Positions 6,300 through 7,528 of a DNA stretch of 7,528 nucleotides are shown one piece after another; the first letter of the stretch is position 1; each line of letters begins with the position of its first letter. The notes under the pieces are model-generated. The model was not told where the DNA came from and made no database searches. It worked only from the letters and a program-made list of their open reading frames with translations. A program made the position numbers and the translations under genes. The stretch comes from Clostridia bacterium (GTDB taxonomy: Bacteria > Bacillota > Clostridia > Oscillospirales > Acutalibacteraceae): NCBI GenBank assembly GCA_017501865.1, contig JAFVWD010000165.1:1-7528 (forward strand), given 5' to 3'.

Positions 6300-7346
6300 T
6301 TGTCTATTCGTGTTCTTGTTGTTGATGATTCTATAATTTTTAGAACAAAACTCCAACTTTCACTTAGTCAAGATAAAGATATAGAAGTTGTCGGAAGCGC
6401 TATAAATGCTAAAGATGCTATGGGTAAAATAGAAGAATTGAACCCTGATGTTGTAACACTCGACGTTGAAATGCCGGGTATGAACGGAATAGAATTTTTG
6501 AAAACACTTATTCCCAAACGTCAGGTTCCTGTGGTTGTTGTAAGCTCACTTCCTATTAATGCTCTTGATGCTCTTGATGCAGGTGCTGTCGATTTTGTTA
6601 AAAAGCCTGATGCGAGTCAGGAAGCTATTAAGGAATTTTTCCAGGAATTAACTGAAAAAGTAAAAATAGCTTCTAAAGCTAAGGTTAAAAGAATGAAGCC
6701 TGTTGCTGAGGTTGTTCAGAGCAAGCAGGCAACATCATCACTTGCTTCAATGGTGAGCATTAAAGCAGGTAGTAAGGCAGTTATTGCTATAGGTGCTTCA
6801 ACAGGTGGTACGGAAGCAATAATAGAAGTAGTAAAAGATTTTCCTGCAAATTCACCGGGTGTTGTTATTGTACAGCATATGCCACCGAAGTTTACTGACC
6901 TTTATGCTCAGAGACTTGATAAAATCTGTAAAATGCGCGTAAAGGAAGCAGAGGATTTTGACAGAGTAGTGCCCGGTCAGATTATAATTGCTGCAGGCGA
7001 ATATCATCTTACATTGAAAGAAGATGCAAAGGGCTATTATATAAGAAGTCAGCGCGGTGAGAAGGTAAGTGGTCACTGTCCATCTGTTGACGTTATGTTT
7101 GACTCAGTTTCTAAGGTTGCAGGTAAAAATGCAGTAGGTGTTATTCTTACCGGTATGGGTGCCGACGGTGCAAGAGGTATTAAAGGCTTGCGTGATACAG
7201 GTGCTTTCACAATCGGTCAGGACAGAGAAACCTGCGTTGTTTACGGTATGCCTATGGAAGCATATAAAATCGGCGGTATTTCCCGTCAGTTACCACTCGA
7301 CCAGATAGGCTCAGAGGTAATTTATCAGGTTAATAAGATTAAATAA
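6300..7346 (+). CDS. cheB: Chemotaxis response regulator protein-glutamate methylesterase CheB, 348 aa
   Basis: CheB removes receptor methyl groups and deamidates receptor glutamines, countering CheR; phosphorylation by CheA activates it. The N-terminal receiver domain (about residues 3-120) has the acidic pair Asp9-Asp10, phospho-acceptor Asp55 in LDVEMPGMNG, Ser82/Ser83 after the fourth strand, and Lys102 in VKKP. A linker of about 120-158 joins it to the methylesterase domain (about 160-345). The catalytic triad is complete: Ser167 in IGASTGGTEA, His193 in VQHMPP and Asp289 in TGMGADGARG. The conserved TCVVYGMPMEA segment is also present. Length is essentially that of enteric CheB (about 349 aa). 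Translation starts at TTG. It is the last gene of the operon, ending three bases before a strong terminator hairpin. Both regulatory and catalytic halves look intact. Confidence 0.98.
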   Translation: MSIRVLVVDDSIIFRTKLQLSLSQDKDIEVVGSAINAKDAMGKIEELNPDVVTLDVEMPGMNGIEFLKTLIPKRQVPVVVVSSLPINALDALDAGAVDFVKKPDASQEAIKEFFQELTEKVKIASKAKVKRMKPVAEVVQSKQATSSLASMVSIKAGSKAVIAIGASTGGTEAIIEVVKDFPANSPGVVIVQHMPPKFTDLYAQRLDKICKMRVKEAEDFDRVVPGQIIIAAGEYHLTLKEDAKGYYIRSQRGEKVSGHCPSVDVMFDSVSKVAGKNAVGVILTGMGADGARGIKGLRDTGAFTIGQDRETCVVYGMPMEAYKIGGISRQLPLDQIGSEVIYQVNKIK

Positions 7347-7348
7347 TG

Positions 7349-7386
7349 AAAATGGCTGTAAAAACGAGTGTTTTTACAGCCATTTT
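7349..7386 (+). terminator. Intrinsic terminator of the cheAWRB operon, possibly bidirectional
   Basis: AAAATGGCTGTAAAAAC (7349-7365) and GTTTTTACAGCCATTTT (7370-7386) form a perfect 17-base stem with loop GAGT. The right arm ends in TTTT, and the left arm begins with AAAA, so the element can also end transcripts coming from the right. It starts two bases after the cheB stop codon. Confidence 0.85.
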
Positions 7387-7528
7387 ATTGGTCCCTTTAG
7401 GGGTGGAAATAAACCCCCGGTTCTACCGGGGGAAGAAAAAGGCTTTAGCAAAGCTAAAAACGGCGAGCTCAAAGCCGCCGGAAGTTGTTGAAAGAAATTA
7501 AACCTCCGAGTACAATAAATGTGGTTTG
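7387..7528. other. Non-coding, stem-loop-rich region of unknown nature at the window edge
   Basis: No credible gene is seen on either strand. Several small inverted repeats are packed together: CCC/GGG at 7393-7395 and 7400-7402; CCCCCGG/CCGGGGG at 7414-7420 and 7426-7432; TTTAGC/GCTAAA at 7444-7449 and 7453-7458; GGCTTT/AAAGCC at 7441-7446 and 7471-7476; and CGGC/GCCG at 7461-7464 and 7474-7477. The last three compete or nest. The local composition is visibly more GC-rich than the che genes. Candidates are the end of an insertion sequence of the IS200/IS605 type, a dispersed palindromic repeat, or a structured RNA. None is established. Confidence 0.4.
7407..7432 (-). terminator. Possible minus-strand terminator with GC-rich stem
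   Basis: Read on the minus strand, CCCCCGG and CCGGGGG form a stem of seven to eight base pairs with a tight loop, directly followed by TTTATTT. This is the form of an intrinsic terminator for a leftward gene beyond the right window edge, which cannot be seen. On the plus strand no T tract follows. Confidence 0.45.

Noticed and set aside
6281..6325. Small open frame starting at ATG 6281, 14 codons long
   Set aside because: No ribosome binding site precedes it, the peptide has no recognisable features and it overlaps the cheB start in another frame; kept only as a possible influence on cheB translation.
7387..7528. A reading frame on the minus strand across the right-edge hairpins
   Set aside because: The conceptual peptide is low-complexity, rich in Pro, Leu and Gly from the hairpin arms, and runs into the operon terminator; it looks like translated non-coding DNA.

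Overview
The window looks like a chemotaxis locus from a low-GC Gram-positive bacterium, most likely a motile member of the Clostridia. The reasons are the A+T-rich DNA, the strong AAGGAG(G)-type ribosome binding sites, two TTG starts, sigma-A-like promoter elements and the clostridial flavour of the proteins. I cannot name the genus from the sequence alone.

Layout. On the minus strand, a 478-codon gene (1108-2544) is followed 20 bases later by a methyl-accepting chemotaxis protein gene (1087 to the left window edge, 3' end missing). The C-terminus of the 478-residue protein looks like the FliK hook-length-control fold; the rest is unrecognised. Divergent from this pair, on the plus strand, lies a compact chemotaxis operon: cheA (2752-4860), cheW (4882-5361), cheR (5444-6280) and cheB (6300-7346). 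It ends at a strong hairpin terminator (7349-7386). The last 140 bases (7387-7528) hold no gene I can support but carry several closely packed GC-rich stem-loops. They could be the edge of a mobile element or structured RNA, or the terminator of a minus-strand gene beyond the window.

How the genes work together. The receptor (MCP) senses a ligand outside the cell. CheW couples it to the CheA histidine kinase, which phosphorylates CheB here and presumably a CheY encoded elsewhere. CheR methylates and CheB demethylates or deamidates receptor glutamates or glutamines, giving adaptation. No cheY, cheC, cheD or flagellar motor gene is in the window. The FliK-like gene is the only hint of flagellar structure.

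The most striking non-coding structure is the 207-base divergent region (2545-2751). Two oppositely facing -35-like TTGATT boxes lie in the arms of one inverted repeat, and between them sits a perfect palindrome (10-base arms around one base). A second inverted repeat overlaps the predicted -10 of the leftward promoter. This geometry would suit shared control of the kinase operon and the receptor operon by one regulator, which is an inference. I found no convincing novel defence or mobile system. The coding part is a fairly ordinary chemotaxis operon with some unusual regulatory details.
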